DNA of 64,000 bases, from positions 62,001 through 126,000 of the forward strand of contig NZ_CACSJA010000014.1 in the NCBI RefSeq assembly GCF_902706035.1. The letters are read 5' to 3'. The translations under genes and the position numbers were made by a program. This stretch comes from Pantoea sp. 18069. GTDB taxonomy: Bacteria; Pseudomonadota; Gammaproteobacteria; Burkholderiales; Burkholderiaceae_C. Shown piece by piece: positions 8,481 through 17,400 of this stretch. Each line of letters starts with the position of its first letter. Positions within the stretch are counted from its first letter, which is position 1. The notes beneath the pieces are model-generated. The model searched no databases and was not told the origin of the DNA. It saw only the letters and a list, made by a program, of their open reading frames with translations.

Positions 8481-9389
8481 ATGAACGCCCTTGGAGCTGC
8501 CCCCGCACTGGTGCGTGCCGCCTCGCTGACCCGATCCATCAAGGTCAATCCACTGACCTGCACGATTGGCGCCGAACTCGGTGATGTCCATATTGGCGCG
8601 GCCGCCGAAGACGATGGGCTGCTCGCCGAAATCCGCACCCTGCTGCTCGAGCACCGCGTGCTTTTCTTTCGCGATCAGGACATCACGCGTGCCCAGCATG
8701 TGGCGTTTGCCCGCCGTTTTGGTGAATTGGAGGACCATCCCGTGGTCGGCAGCCACCCCGAGCACCGGGGCCTGGTGCAGATCTTCAAGACACCCGACAG
8801 CCCGCAGGACCGCCACGAGAACTCCTGGCATACCGACGCCACCTGGCGCGACCAGCCGCCCATGGGCTGCGTGCTGCGCTGCCTCGAATGCCCGCCGGTC
8901 GGCGGCGACACCATGTGGGTCGACATGGCCCAAGCCTACGCCCAGCTACCCGAGGACATCAAGGCGAAGATCGCCCCCCTGCGCGCGCGCCACAGCATAG
9001 AAGCCAGCTTCGGCGCCGCCATGCCGGTGGAAAAGCGGCTGGCGCTCAAGGCCCGCTACCCCGATGCCGAGCATCCGGTGGTGCGCATCCACCCCGAAAC
9101 CGGCGAGAAGATCCTGTTCGTCAACGGCAGCTTCACCACGCATTTCACCAACTACAACACCCCGGCCAATGTGCGCTTCGGCCTGGACAAGGCACCCGGC
9201 TCGGCGCAACTGCTGAGCTACCTCGTGAGCCAGGCCAGCATTCCCGAATACCAGGTGCGCTTTCGCTGGAAGCCCGACAGCGTCGCCTTCTGGGACAACC
9301 GTTCGACCCAGCATTACGCCGTCATGGACTACCCGCCCTGCCATCGCAAGATGGAACGCACGGCCATCATCGGCGACCGCACTTTCTGA
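8481..9389 (+). CDS. TauD/TfdA-family Fe(II)/2-oxoglutarate dioxygenase, copy 1
   Basis: This 302-residue cytosolic oxygenase hydroxylates a substrate while decarboxylating 2-oxoglutarate. The facial triad is visible: H117-x-D119 (SWHTDATWR) and distal H278 (STQHYAVMDY), with the 2-oxoglutarate-binding Arg at 293 (KMERTAIIG), 15 residues after the distal His as in TauD. The ATG at 8481 has GTGGGAGAC upstream. It heads a rightward unit with an alpha/beta hydrolase and a Bug protein, divergent from an AraC regulator. It is closely similar to the copy at 16548-17390, sharing FFRDQDITRA and FGELEDHPV. Taurine, aryloxyacetates and sulfonates are family substrates; the real one is unknown. Confidence 0.88.
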   Translation: MNALGAAPALVRAASLTRSIKVNPLTCTIGAELGDVHIGAAAEDDGLLAEIRTLLLEHRVLFFRDQDITRAQHVAFARRFGELEDHPVVGSHPEHRGLVQIFKTPDSPQDRHENSWHTDATWRDQPPMGCVLRCLECPPVGGDTMWVDMAQAYAQLPEDIKAKIAPLRARHSIEASFGAAMPVEKRLALKARYPDAEHPVVRIHPETGEKILFVNGSFTTHFTNYNTPANVRFGLDKAPGSAQLLSYLVSQASIPEYQVRFRWKPDSVAFWDNRSTQHYAVMDYPPCHRKMERTAIIGDRTF

Positions 9390-9396
9390 GACCGCC

Positions 9397-10026
9397 ATGT
9401 CCCACGCCCCCACTTTCCTGATCGTTCCCGGCCTGCGCGACCATGTAGCAACGCACTGGCAGACACTGCTCGCCGCCGAGCTGCCAAAGGCAAGCATCGT
9501 TGCGCCGCTGGAGCGGGACAAGCTCAGTTGCGCGGCCCGCGTTGATGCCATCACCCAGGCGCTGGCCGGCATCGAGGGCCCCGTGGTCATGGTCGCGCAC
9601 AGCGCCGGCTGCATGATGGTGGCGCACTGGGCGCAACAGGCCGCGTCTCAGCGGGCCCCTCAGCCGGCCGCGCCTCAGCCGGCCGCGCCTGACGACCTGC
9701 GCCGCGTCCAGGCGGCCTTGCTGGTCGCGCCCGCCGACCTGGAGACGCCCATGCCCGAAGGCTATCCCACCGTGGACCTGCTGGAGCGCCATGGCTGGCT
9801 GCCCGTGCCGCGCGCCCCCCTTCCTTTCACCAGCCTGGTCGCGGCCAGCAGCAACGACCCGCTGGCCCGGCTGGCGCGTACCCGCGGCTTCGCCAGCGAC
9901 TGGGGCAGCCGCGTGGTCGAACTCGGGCCCGTCGGCCATGTGAACCCGGCGTCAGGCCACGGCCACTGGCCGCAGGCGCAGGCGCTGCTTCAGCAGTTGC
10001 TGGCGATGACCCCCAACCCCGCTTGA
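9397..10026 (+). CDS. RBBP9/YdeN-type alpha/beta hydrolase
   Basis: This 209-residue small serine hydrolase has nucleophile S69 in VMVAHSAGCM, an acid candidate in ASSNDPLARL and the catalytic His in VGHVNPASGHGHW. N-terminal PTFLIVPGLRDHVATHWQ is typical of the RBBP9/YdeN group. It starts 8 bases after the dioxygenase stop and precedes a Bug gene, so all three are probably one operon. An Ala/Pro/Gln insert around residues 84-98 (QRAPQPAAPQPAAP) comes from a 15-bp tandem duplication. The substrate is unknown; an ester or amide linked to the dioxygenase pathway is a guess. Confidence 0.8.
   Translation: MSHAPTFLIVPGLRDHVATHWQTLLAAELPKASIVAPLERDKLSCAARVDAITQALAGIEGPVVMVAHSAGCMMVAHWAQQAASQRAPQPAAPQPAAPDDLRRVQAALLVAPADLETPMPEGYPTVDLLERHGWLPVPRAPLPFTSLVAASSNDPLARLARTRGFASDWGSRVVELGPVGHVNPASGHGHWPQAQALLQQLLAMTPNPA
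9659..9688 (+). repeat. 15-bp in-frame tandem duplication within the hydrolase gene
   Basis: The unit CCTCAGCCGGCCGCG occurs twice in a row (9659-9673 and 9674-9688), and a partial unit flanks it. Because 15 is a multiple of three, the duplication adds a repeated AAPQP pentapeptide without breaking the frame. It looks like a slippage expansion in a surface loop. Confidence 0.85.
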
Positions 10027-10087
10027 AACCCCGGCCCGCATGCCCTGAAAACCCATGCGCGGGCCTGTACCCCCAGGAGACAACACC

Positions 10088-11086
10088 ATGACCCCACGAC
10101 CCCCCCAAAAAAGGCATTCGATCGCCATTGCCCTGGCCATAGGTCTTGGCGCCCTCGGCGGCTGGCAGAGCGTGCTGGCGCAAGCGCCATGGCCCGGCAA
10201 GCCGATTCGCCTGCTCGTTGCCGGCCCCGCGGGCGGCACGGCCGACGCCCTGGCGCGTCTGCTGGCCGACGGCCTGCAGCACAGCCTGGGCCAGCCCGTG
10301 ATCGTCGAGTCCAAACCCGGGGCATCGGGCGCCATTGCCATCCAGGAGCTGAAATCCAAAGGCCGGGATGGCTATACGTTTTTGGTGATCCAGGAAGGCA
10401 CGGTCACCGAATCGCCGCTGGCCTACAAGGTCAGCTACGAGCCTTTCAAGGACTTGAAGCCCCTGGCGCAGCTGACGCGCACCGGCCTGGTCCTGGTGGC
10501 GAACAAGAAGGTACCCATCACCAACCTGCAGGAGCTGATCACCTACGGCAAGGCGCAAAAGGACGGACTGGACTTCGCGTCCTACTCGGCCGGCCTCAAG
10601 GGCCACACTTCGGGCATGCAGCTGGGCCAGCTGGCCCAGGTGAACATGCGCCACGTCGGCTACAAGGGCTCGCCGCCCGCGCTGGTCGATCTGATGGGCG
10701 GCCATGTGCCGCTGATGTTCGACGGCCTGGCCACCTCCTTGCCGCTGATCAAGTCCGGCAAGATCACGCCGATCGCCGTGGTCTATCCCACGCGCCTGTC
10801 CGAGCTGCCCGAGGTACCCACGTTCACCGAGCTGGGCTACCCGCAGATGGCCAAGGCCGGCTGGTTCGCCGTCTGGTCCCACCCGGATGCGCCCCAGGCC
10901 ATACAGCAAAAACTGCGTGAGGCCGCCGTCGCGCATTTCAGGCAGGCGCCGGTGCTCGCCCGGATCCGCGCCATGGGCATGGAGCCGCCCCTGCCGCTGA
11001 CCTCGGCCGAGATGACCGCCGACCTCAAGGACGGCGCCACCAGGCAGGCCGCGCTGCTCAAGTCCATCAACTACCAGCCGGAATAG
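10088..11086 (+). CDS. Bug-family periplasmic binding protein, close paralogue of the 15526-16518 copy
   Basis: This 332-residue protein has a signal peptide (to about residue 36, ending SVLAQA) and the Bug core WPGKPIRLLVAGPAGGTADA. ATG 10088 follows AGGAGACAACACC. It is much closer to the Bug protein at 15526-16518 than to the other three Bug proteins here. Both share the pattern LVLVANK, FASY, GHTSGM, HVGYKGSPP and AGWFAVWS, and both end in LLKSINYQ. It is the last gene of the AraC/TauD/hydrolase module and is convergent with the Rieske gene. Ligand unknown, but the paralogy suggests the two proteins bind related compounds. Confidence 0.88.
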   Translation: MTPRPPQKRHSIAIALAIGLGALGGWQSVLAQAPWPGKPIRLLVAGPAGGTADALARLLADGLQHSLGQPVIVESKPGASGAIAIQELKSKGRDGYTFLVIQEGTVTESPLAYKVSYEPFKDLKPLAQLTRTGLVLVANKKVPITNLQELITYGKAQKDGLDFASYSAGLKGHTSGMQLGQLAQVNMRHVGYKGSPPALVDLMGGHVPLMFDGLATSLPLIKSGKITPIAVVYPTRLSELPEVPTFTELGYPQMAKAGWFAVWSHPDAPQAIQQKLREAAVAHFRQAPVLARIRAMGMEPPLPLTSAEMTADLKDGATRQAALLKSINYQPE

Positions 11087-11138
11087 GCCGCAGTCCAGGC
11101 GCCTTGTGCCTGCGCCAAGGTGCAGGCGGTCACCGCGC

Positions 11139-11465
11139 TCAAGCAGCGGGCGGCGGGCTCAGCCACAGCTGGCCGTCCTCCATGACGACGCCATAGGTCG
11201 GGATGCGCAGCGCCGCCGAGGCCGTGCACTGGCCGTTGCGCACATCGAAGCGCAGGCCGTGCGCGGGGCAGCTGATCAGATGGCCTTCGCAGGCGCTGGC
11301 GCTCAGCGCCGCGCCCGCGTGCGGGCAGCTGTTTTCCAGCGCAAAGAATCGACCCTGGTGGTGATAGACGACGATGGACACGCCGCCGGGCACGAAGACC
11401 AGCTTGCGAGCGCCAGGCGCCAAGGCATCTGCGCGCCCGGCAGCGATCCACTGGACATCCGCCAT
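11139..11465 (-). CDS. Rieske [2Fe-2S] ferredoxin-type protein
   Basis: This 108-residue small electron carrier has both Rieske cluster boxes: C47-P-H49 in NSCPHAG and C66-PA-H69 in SCPAHGLRF. It comprises only the Rieske domain, like BphF or NirD-type ferredoxins, so it acts as a soluble partner rather than an oxygenase. It is the last gene of a leftward seven-gene run and starts 12 bases after the BKACE stop. No ferredoxin reductase or ring-hydroxylating oxygenase is nearby, so its partner is open. Confidence 0.87.
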   Translation of the reverse strand: MADVQWIAAGRADALAPGARKLVFVPGGVSIVVYHHQGRFFALENSCPHAGAALSASACEGHLISCPAHGLRFDVRNGQCTASAALRIPTYGVVMEDGQLWLSPPPAA

Positions 11466-11477
11466 GGGGCGCGAGCC

Positions 11478-12536
11478 TCAGGCGGTCTTGCGCAAAAAGC
11501 CCTGGTTGGCGCCGCTACGGTTGGGGGCAAAGCCGTTGGCGGCCAGCGATTCTTCCACCGTGTCGTAGAACACGCCGATCTTGCTGATCTCGCGCGCCTG
11601 TTTGGCGGTGGCGATGGGGCGGCCGAAATCCAGCGACATGCGCACCAGTTGCTCGATCTGCGACACCGTGCTGGCCTTGGCGCTGCGGTCCTGGTTCCAC
11701 AGGCAGTCTTCCGTGCCGCAGCGCACATGCAGGCCCGCGGCAATGCCCATCATGTTCACGGGCAGCACGTTGCGCACATTGCTTTCCACCGTCAGCACCG
11801 CGCCATCGGGCACGGCGCGCACGAAGTTGGCCAGGCTGTAGAGGCTGGGCATGTCCATGCCGCCGCCAATCGCCACCCAGTTCATCACCAGCGGGCCCAT
11901 GTAGAAGCCGCGGCGCATCAGGCGCTCCACCGATTCAAAGCTGTTGATGTTGTAGCACTGGAACGCGCTCTGGATGCCGGCCTTGGTCAGGCGGCGCACA
12001 TGTTCCTCGACCCAGCCCGGCTGGGCGGGCACGGTCATTTCCTTGTAGGCGTTGAAGATCGCCGGGTTCTCGCGCGACGTGCCACGGAAGTCGGCGTCCT
12101 CGGCCTGGTCGGTGACGTTCATCTGCGAGGTGTTGACGGTGACCGTCACCTGGTCGGGCACGGGGTCCAGGTCGGCCAGCATGTGGCGCGTGTCGTCGCT
12201 GAGCCACTTGGCCATTTCGCCTTCGTTCTCGGGCGCGAAGCTGATGGAGCCGCCAACCTGGATGATCATCTCGGGCACGGCCTTGCGCACCCCGGCGATC
12301 AGCTCGTTGAACTTGGACAGGCGCTTGGAGCCCTTGCCGTCCATTTCGCGCACATGCAGGTGCAGCACCGTGGCGCCGGCGTTATAGCAGTCCACGGCTT
12401 TCTGGATCTGCGCTTCCATGGTGACCGGAATGTCTTCGGGGAAGTCCGAGGGCAGCCAGCCCGGCGCATACGGCGCGGCCGTGATGATCAGGGGCTGCTG
12501 GTTTTCGGGGAACAGGTGGCCGTCGAGAAAGTTCAT
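11478..12536 (-). CDS. beta-keto acid cleavage enzyme (BKACE, DUF849), copy 1
   Basis: This 352-residue TIM-barrel enzyme of the BKACE family condenses a beta-keto acid with acetyl-CoA, yielding acetoacetate and a new acyl-CoA. The zinc-binding HLH motif is at 59-61 (ATVLHLHVRE), and the late Glu is in HVRCGTEDCLW. The start at 12536 (MNFLDGHL) is shared with the second copy at 23032. The two proteins are collinear over all 352 residues with long identical blocks. It lies between a ThDP decarboxylase and a Rieske protein in one leftward run. The substrate side chain cannot be read from the motifs. Confidence 0.88.
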   Translation of the reverse strand: MNFLDGHLFPENQQPLIITAAPYAPGWLPSDFPEDIPVTMEAQIQKAVDCYNAGATVLHLHVREMDGKGSKRLSKFNELIAGVRKAVPEMIIQVGGSISFAPENEGEMAKWLSDDTRHMLADLDPVPDQVTVTVNTSQMNVTDQAEDADFRGTSRENPAIFNAYKEMTVPAQPGWVEEHVRRLTKAGIQSAFQCYNINSFESVERLMRRGFYMGPLVMNWVAIGGGMDMPSLYSLANFVRAVPDGAVLTVESNVRNVLPVNMMGIAAGLHVRCGTEDCLWNQDRSAKASTVSQIEQLVRMSLDFGRPIATAKQAREISKIGVFYDTVEESLAANGFAPNRSGANQGFLRKTA

Positions 12537-12681
12537 GTTTGTCTCCAACAAGGGGGTGGCGGACTTCGACCGCCAGGCCTGGCCGGTCGAACGCTTCAAG
12601 CACAACCACTTTAGGACGGCCCCCCCGGCAAGCAGTTGCCGGATCACGCTGCCCACTTGGCATTTCGCGCCAGCGCGGGTG

Positions 12682-14238
12682 CTACAGCATCGCTTCGATC
12701 AACGTCGGCCCCGGCGTGGCGTAAGAGCGGCGCAGCGCCTGGCCCAGCGACTGGAGTTCGTCCACGCGCACCGCCGGCACGCCCATGCCCTTGGCCAGGC
12801 TGGACCAGTCCAGGTCCGGGCGCTGCAGCGACAGCATGTCCTGCGCGCGCACGCTCGGCGTGCCCGCGCCCACGGCCGCGAGTTCGCCGCGCAGGATGCC
12901 GTAGGCGCGGTTGACGAAAATCACCACCGTGACGTCCAGGCTCTCGCGCGCCATGGTCCACAGCGCTTGCAGCGTATACATGCCGCTGCCGTCGCCTTCT
13001 AGCGCGAGCACGCGCCGGCCAGGAGCGGCCAGGGCCGCGCCCACGGCCGCGGGCAGCGCAAAGCCGATGGCGCCGCCGCAACTGGTCAGCCAGTCATGGG
13101 GCGCGGCCTGGGCCGTGAGCGCATCAAAGCCCCGGCCCGTGGTCATGGCCTCTTCGACGACGATGGCCTGGGCCGGCAGCGTGGCGGCCAGCGTGCGGCC
13201 TATGCCTTCGGGCGTCAGCGCGCCCGCCAATGCCGGCTGCGCCTGCTGCGCGCCCCCATGGGCCGCCGGCGCCTTGTGCGCGCCCAGCGCTGCGCACAAG
13301 GCTTGCAGGGCGTCCTGCGGCACATCTCCGGGCGTAGACAGCGTCAGGAATTCGCAGCCCGGCGCGGACAGCCGCCCGGGCTTGTTCGGGTAGGCAAAGA
13401 ACGCCACCGGCGCCTTGGCGCCAACCAGAACGATGCGCTTGAACGCCGCCAGCGCCGCCAGGCCCGGCTCGACCGCATACGGCAGGCGCGGCACCTGCAC
13501 GCGCCCCGCGCCGCGCTCCAGCCGCGCGGTATAGAACTCGGCGCGCACGGCGCAGCCCGTGGCCGCGACGATGCGGCCCGCGAGATCCGTGCAGGCTGCG
13601 CGCAGCGCGCGGTCGCCCAGCAGCAGCAAGGTGGACCGGGGCTCATCGCGCAGCGCCTGGACAATGCGGTCGAAATCAGCCGCGCCGTGTGACGCGGGCT
13701 CCGGAGCCACGGCTGCAACCGGCGCCGGCTCGTCGGGCACTTCGGACCAGGCCACATTGGCAGGCAGGACCAGCGTGGCGATGCGCCCCGGGCGCGCATT
13801 CGCCTGGCGCACGGCCTCGGCGCCGTCGGCCGCGATGGCATCGACGCCGGGGCTGGTGCGCACCCATTCGGACATGGGGGCCGCGATGCCATGGATATCG
13901 GAAGTCAGCGGCGCATCGAGCTGCAGATGCTCGACCGCATGGTCGCCGACGATGTTGACTATGCCCGAGCGCGCCTTTTTCGCATTGTGCAGATTGGCCA
14001 GGCCGTTGGCCAGCCCCGGGCCCAGATGGAGCAAGGTGGCGGCCGGGCGGTCCGCGATGCGGTAATAGCCGTCGGCCGCGCCCGTGACCACGGTTTCGTG
14101 CAGGCCCAGCACGCAGCGCATGCCGGCTATCTTGTCGAGCGCGGCGACAAAGTGCATCTCTGACGTGCCGGGGTTCGTGAAACACATATCGACCTGGTGG
14201 TCGAGCAGTGTGTGGACAAGCTTCTCTGCGCCGTTCAT
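12682..14238 (-). CDS. ThDP-dependent decarboxylase/synthase (acetolactate-synthase-like, benzoylformate-decarboxylase-like)
   Basis: This 518-residue enzyme has the three domains of the ThDP decarboxylase family. The PYR domain carries catalytic E48 (LGLHETVVTGAADGY), the middle domain is about 185-330, and the PP domain carries the ThDP/Mg motif GDG at 415-417 closing with N443. The N-terminal NPGTSEMHFVAALD is typical of proteins annotated as acetolactate synthase large subunit. There is no regulatory small subunit nearby, and the context is catabolic, so a 2-oxo acid decarboxylase is more likely than branched-chain biosynthesis. It lies in the leftward run between porin and BKACE, with 145 bases to the latter. 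Confidence 0.82.
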   Translation of the reverse strand: MNGAEKLVHTLLDHQVDMCFTNPGTSEMHFVAALDKIAGMRCVLGLHETVVTGAADGYYRIADRPAATLLHLGPGLANGLANLHNAKKARSGIVNIVGDHAVEHLQLDAPLTSDIHGIAAPMSEWVRTSPGVDAIAADGAEAVRQANARPGRIATLVLPANVAWSEVPDEPAPVAAVAPEPASHGAADFDRIVQALRDEPRSTLLLLGDRALRAACTDLAGRIVAATGCAVRAEFYTARLERGAGRVQVPRLPYAVEPGLAALAAFKRIVLVGAKAPVAFFAYPNKPGRLSAPGCEFLTLSTPGDVPQDALQALCAALGAHKAPAAHGGAQQAQPALAGALTPEGIGRTLAATLPAQAIVVEEAMTTGRGFDALTAQAAPHDWLTSCGGAIGFALPAAVGAALAAPGRRVLALEGDGSGMYTLQALWTMARESLDVTVVIFVNRAYGILRGELAAVGAGTPSVRAQDMLSLQRPDLDWSSLAKGMGVPAVRVDELQSLGQALRRSYATPGPTLIEAML

Positions 14239-14265
14239 AGGAAAACCCGGTATGGAAAGTAAAAC

Positions 14266-14321
14266 GCGGCCGCATGCGGCCGCCGCAAAATCGGCGCCCA
14301 CCATCGATGATGGCCGGCGCC
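14266..14321 (-). terminator. two GC-rich hairpins downstream of the porin gene
   Basis: Reading leftwards, a 29-base dyad (14293-14321, arms GGCGCC plus CCATC/GATGG) is followed by a perfect 8-bp palindromic stem GCGGCCGC-AT-GCGGCCGC (14266-14283). The second stem runs into GTTTTACTTT, a reasonable intrinsic terminator. It sits between the porin stop and the decarboxylase start, so it may attenuate rather than end transcription of the run, or shield the highly expressed porin mRNA. Confidence 0.6.
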
Positions 14322-14334
14322 TTGGGCTGCAGGC

Positions 14335-15435
14335 TCAGAAAGCGTGGCGAATGCCCAGATCGAACCCCGATGCATTGCCGCCCGGCACCGGCACAGGGCC
14401 CTGTGCGGCGCCCGAGCTCACCGGCAGGCGCAGCGCGCCCTTGTTGGTGACATGCGCATAGGCGCCGTACAGCGTGGTGCGCTTGGACAGCGGATGCACA
14501 TAGCCTATGGCCATCTTGCGCGCCGCGCTGTCGGCCGCATCATTGCGGTGCAGCTGCATGTAGCTGATGGGAATATAGCCCGTGCCCGTGGAAATCCAGG
14601 CGCCCAGCTGCCAGAAGCGGCCCCGGCTCGTGCCGGACAGCGCGGCAACGGGGATGCCGGTCTTGTTTTCGCCCACCAGCGCCATCAGGCGGTGGCCCTG
14701 CCACTGGTAGGCGCCGCCGATGTTGGTCTGCACGAAATCGCCCACGGCCGCATTCCTGGTGGTGGCGGAAGCCACGGCCACGTTGAAGTTCGCGCCGCCA
14801 TAGCCCAGGCGCCAGGCATGGAGGTTGCCGTCGCGCCTGGTCGCATCGCTGGTGGAGTTCTCGCCCATCGCCACCATGCCCTGGAAGAACAGGCCCTTGC
14901 ACTGGAACGTCGTGCAGCCCGGCGAGAAATAGCCCACGGAATTCGAGGCGCGAAAGCCCGTGGCCGTCGTGCCATTGAGCACATGGCCGCTCATGCCCAC
15001 GCCCACACGGAAGGGGTCGAAGGCAAACAGGTTCCAGAACGCCGGCGTGTAATCACGGCCCAGGCGCAGCTGGCCCCAGTCCTTGCCTTCCAGATAGACG
15101 TAGGCCTTGCGGTTGAACGTGATGCCCCCATTGGCATTCACCGCCCCCGAAGGCTGGTTGTTGGTGTTGCTTGCCTGGCCCGTGCCGGTGTCTGCATTGA
15201 GGCCCGACTCCATTTCAAAACCGGCCCACAGGCCATCGCCCAGCGACTCGCGCGCCTTGAAGCCCAGGCGGCTGGCCTGGTTGCCGCTCGACGTCAGCAT
15301 GCTGCGCGACCCCGCGCCTTCGCCGCGATAGGACGAAAGCGCCAAGTCGACCACGCCATAGACGCTCACGCCCGATTGGGCCATGGCCAGTGGGCAGGCC
15401 AGCGCCAGCGCGCTCCCCAGTATTCTTTTATTCAT
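14335..15435 (-). CDS. Gram-negative outer-membrane porin (OmpC/Bordetella-type)
   Basis: This 366-residue trimeric porin has a signal peptide (MNKRILGSALALACPLAMAQ), the opening SGVSVYGVVDLALSSYRGEG and the C-terminal beta signal ending in Phe (GFDLGIRHAF). All three are standard for betaproteobacterial porins. An additional Cys pair, CTTFQCKG, is seen near residue 180. The ATG at 15435 follows AGGGGACAACCGCG. Its place between a Bug protein and catabolic enzymes suggests it admits the pathway's substrate. A second porin is at 59881-61041 in the other catabolic cluster. Confidence 0.9.
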   Translation of the reverse strand: MNKRILGSALALACPLAMAQSGVSVYGVVDLALSSYRGEGAGSRSMLTSSGNQASRLGFKARESLGDGLWAGFEMESGLNADTGTGQASNTNNQPSGAVNANGGITFNRKAYVYLEGKDWGQLRLGRDYTPAFWNLFAFDPFRVGVGMSGHVLNGTTATGFRASNSVGYFSPGCTTFQCKGLFFQGMVAMGENSTSDATRRDGNLHAWRLGYGGANFNVAVASATTRNAAVGDFVQTNIGGAYQWQGHRLMALVGENKTGIPVAALSGTSRGRFWQLGAWISTGTGYIPISYMQLHRNDAADSAARKMAIGYVHPLSKRTTLYGAYAHVTNKGALRLPVSSGAAQGPVPVPGGNASGFDLGIRHAF

Positions 15436-15525
15436 CGCGGTTGTCCCCTGTAAAAATTGCGCGCAGCGAACCACCAGCCATGCCGCAGGACATGGCCGTC
15501 AGTTCAAAAAACCGAAGAAAGCGCT

Positions 15526-16518
15526 TTATTGCGCCTGGTAATTGATCGACTTGAGCAGCGCCGCCTGCTGCTGGTGGGCCTGCTTGAGGTCGGCCATGAG
15601 CTCTTGCGACGTGGCGGCGCCAGGGGCGTCCATGCCCATGTCCCTGATGCGGTTCTGCACGGCGGCTTGCTGGAAGTGCCTGATGGTCAGATCGCGCATC
15701 TTCTTTTGCACGTCCTGCGGCGCATCGGGACGCGACCAGACGGCAAACCAGCCCGCTTGCGCCAACTGCGGGTAACCCAGTTCCTTGAACGTGGGCACTT
15801 GCGGCAATTCGGCGATCCGCGTCGGGTAGTTCACGGCAATCGCCTTGATCCTTGCGGCCTTGATCAGCGGCAGCGAGCTGGGCAGCCCGTCGAACATCAG
15901 CGGCACATGGCCGCCCATCAGATCGGTCAGCCCCGGAGGCGAGCCTTTGTAGCCCACATGCTTCATCTCCATGTGGGTCAACTGGCCCAGCAACATCCCC
16001 GAAGTGTGGCCTTTCATGCCGGTGGCGTAGGATGCGAAGTGCAGCCCCTCCTTTTGCGTCTTGGCGTACGCCAGCAGCTCCTGCAGGTTGGCTGCCGGCA
16101 CATCCTTGTTGGCGACCAGCACCAGGCCCGTGCGGCTCAGCTGCGCCAGGGGCATGAGGTCCTTGAAAGGGTCGTAGTTGACCTTGTAGGCCAGCGGCGT
16201 CTCGCTCACGATGCCGCCCTGGATGACCAAAAAGGTATGGCCATCCCTGCCGTTGGCCAGCAGGTCGTTGACGCCCAGCACCCCGGCGGCGCCCGGCTTG
16301 GATTCCACGATGACGGGCTTGCCCAGTTCATTCTGCAGGCCCTCGGCCAGCAGCCGCGCCAGGGCGTCGGCGCTGCCACCGGCGGGCGCGCCCACCACCA
16401 GGCGTATGGGCTTGCTGGGCCATGGCTGCTGCGCCTGGACCTGGGAGGCCCAGCCCACGAGCCCCAACCCGGCTGCCATGGCACATCCGCGCCACCACGC
16501 ACTGTTTTGTTGTTTCAT
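15526..16518 (-). CDS. Bug-family periplasmic binding protein, paralogue of the 10088-11086 copy
   Basis: This 330-residue protein has a signal peptide (to about residue 30, ending SQVQAQ) followed by the Bug motif WPSKPIRLVVGAPAGGSADA. Its closest relative in the window is the protein at 10088, with the same order of blocks throughout (PLMFDGL, SLPLIK, YPTR, AGWFAVWS, DAPQ) and a nearly identical end. It lies in the leftward run 29 bases after the TauD copy and 90 bases before the porin. Binding protein and porin next to each other suggest uptake of one compound. Confidence 0.88.
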   Translation of the reverse strand: MKQQNSAWWRGCAMAAGLGLVGWASQVQAQQPWPSKPIRLVVGAPAGGSADALARLLAEGLQNELGKPVIVESKPGAAGVLGVNDLLANGRDGHTFLVIQGGIVSETPLAYKVNYDPFKDLMPLAQLSRTGLVLVANKDVPAANLQELLAYAKTQKEGLHFASYATGMKGHTSGMLLGQLTHMEMKHVGYKGSPPGLTDLMGGHVPLMFDGLPSSLPLIKAARIKAIAVNYPTRIAELPQVPTFKELGYPQLAQAGWFAVWSRPDAPQDVQKKMRDLTIRHFQQAAVQNRIRDMGMDAPGAATSQELMADLKQAHQQQAALLKSINYQAQ

Positions 16519-16547
16519 GCTTGTCTCCTGTTATGGGTGTGCCCGGC

Positions 16548-17390
16548 TCAGAACGGCTTGTCGCCCACAATGGCGGCGCGTTCCATCTTGCGGGGGGCGG
16601 GCCAGTAGTCCTGGACCGCGTAATGCTGCGTGCAGCGGTTGTCCCACATGGCCACGCTGTTGGGCTTCCAGCGAAAGCGCACGTGGTATTCGGGGATGGT
16701 GGCCTGGCTCAGCAGGTAGTTCAGCAGCAGGCTGGCGCCCGGCGTCTTGTCCTGACCGTAGCGCACGTTGTCCGGCGTGTGGTAGTTCGCGAAATGGGTG
16801 GAGAAGCCGCAGACATAGAGAATCTTCTCGCCGGTTTCCGGGTGGGTGCGCACCACCGGGTGTTCCACCGGCGGGTGCTGCCTGCCCAGCGCCAGCCGCT
16901 TTTCTTCGGACATGATCGCGCCGAAGCCGTGCTCTATGCTGCACTTGACCTTGAGCGGTGCGATCTTCGTCTTGATGTCTTCGGGCAGGTTGCGGTAGGC
17001 CTCGCCCATGTTGACCCAGATGGTGTCGCCCCCCACCGGCGGGGACTCTATGCAGCGCAGCACGCAGCCCATGGTCGGCGTTTCGCGCCACTGGCCGTCG
17101 GTGTGAAAGCTGTTTTCGTAGTTTTCGCGCCTGTCGTTGCGGTAGATCTGCACCAGGCCCGGATGGTCGGGGTCGCTGCCGGCCACGGGGTGGTCTTCGA
17201 GCTCGCCGAAATGGCGGGCAAACGCCACATGCTCGGCGCGCGTGATGTCCTGGTCGCGAAAGAACAGCACCTTGTGCTCCAGCAGCAAGGCCTTGAGTTC
17301 ATTGGCCAGACCCCGATCGCGCGACGCATCGCCCAGGCTCACGCCCGAAATTTCCGCACCGATGGTGCAGGTCAGTTGTTCGACTTTCAT
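16548..17390 (-). CDS. TauD/TfdA-family Fe(II)/2-oxoglutarate dioxygenase, copy 2
   Basis: This 280-residue oxygenase has the triad H96-x-D98 (SFHTDGQWR) and H256 (CTQHYAVQDY), with the 2-oxoglutarate Arg at 271. It starts directly at MKVEQLTCTIGAEISGV and lacks the 22-residue N-terminal extension of copy 1 at 8481. The ATG at 17390 has GGAGCAGACC upstream. The two copies align without large gaps (FFRDQDITRA, FGELEDHPV, VGGDT, HPETGEKIL, IPEY.VRFRWKP), so they probably act on similar or successive substrates. It follows the quinone oxidoreductase by 10 bases. Confidence 0.88.
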   Translation of the reverse strand: MKVEQLTCTIGAEISGVSLGDASRDRGLANELKALLLEHKVLFFRDQDITRAEHVAFARHFGELEDHPVAGSDPDHPGLVQIYRNDRRENYENSFHTDGQWRETPTMGCVLRCIESPPVGGDTIWVNMGEAYRNLPEDIKTKIAPLKVKCSIEHGFGAIMSEEKRLALGRQHPPVEHPVVRTHPETGEKILYVCGFSTHFANYHTPDNVRYGQDKTPGASLLLNYLLSQATIPEYHVRFRWKPNSVAMWDNRCTQHYAVQDYWPAPRKMERAAIVGDKPF

Positions 17391-17400
17391 GGTCTGCTCC

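Noticed and set aside
12682..14238. True acetolactate synthase for branched-chain amino acid synthesis
   Set aside because: No small subunit or ilvC adjoins it, and it sits inside a catabolic run with porin, Bug and BKACE.
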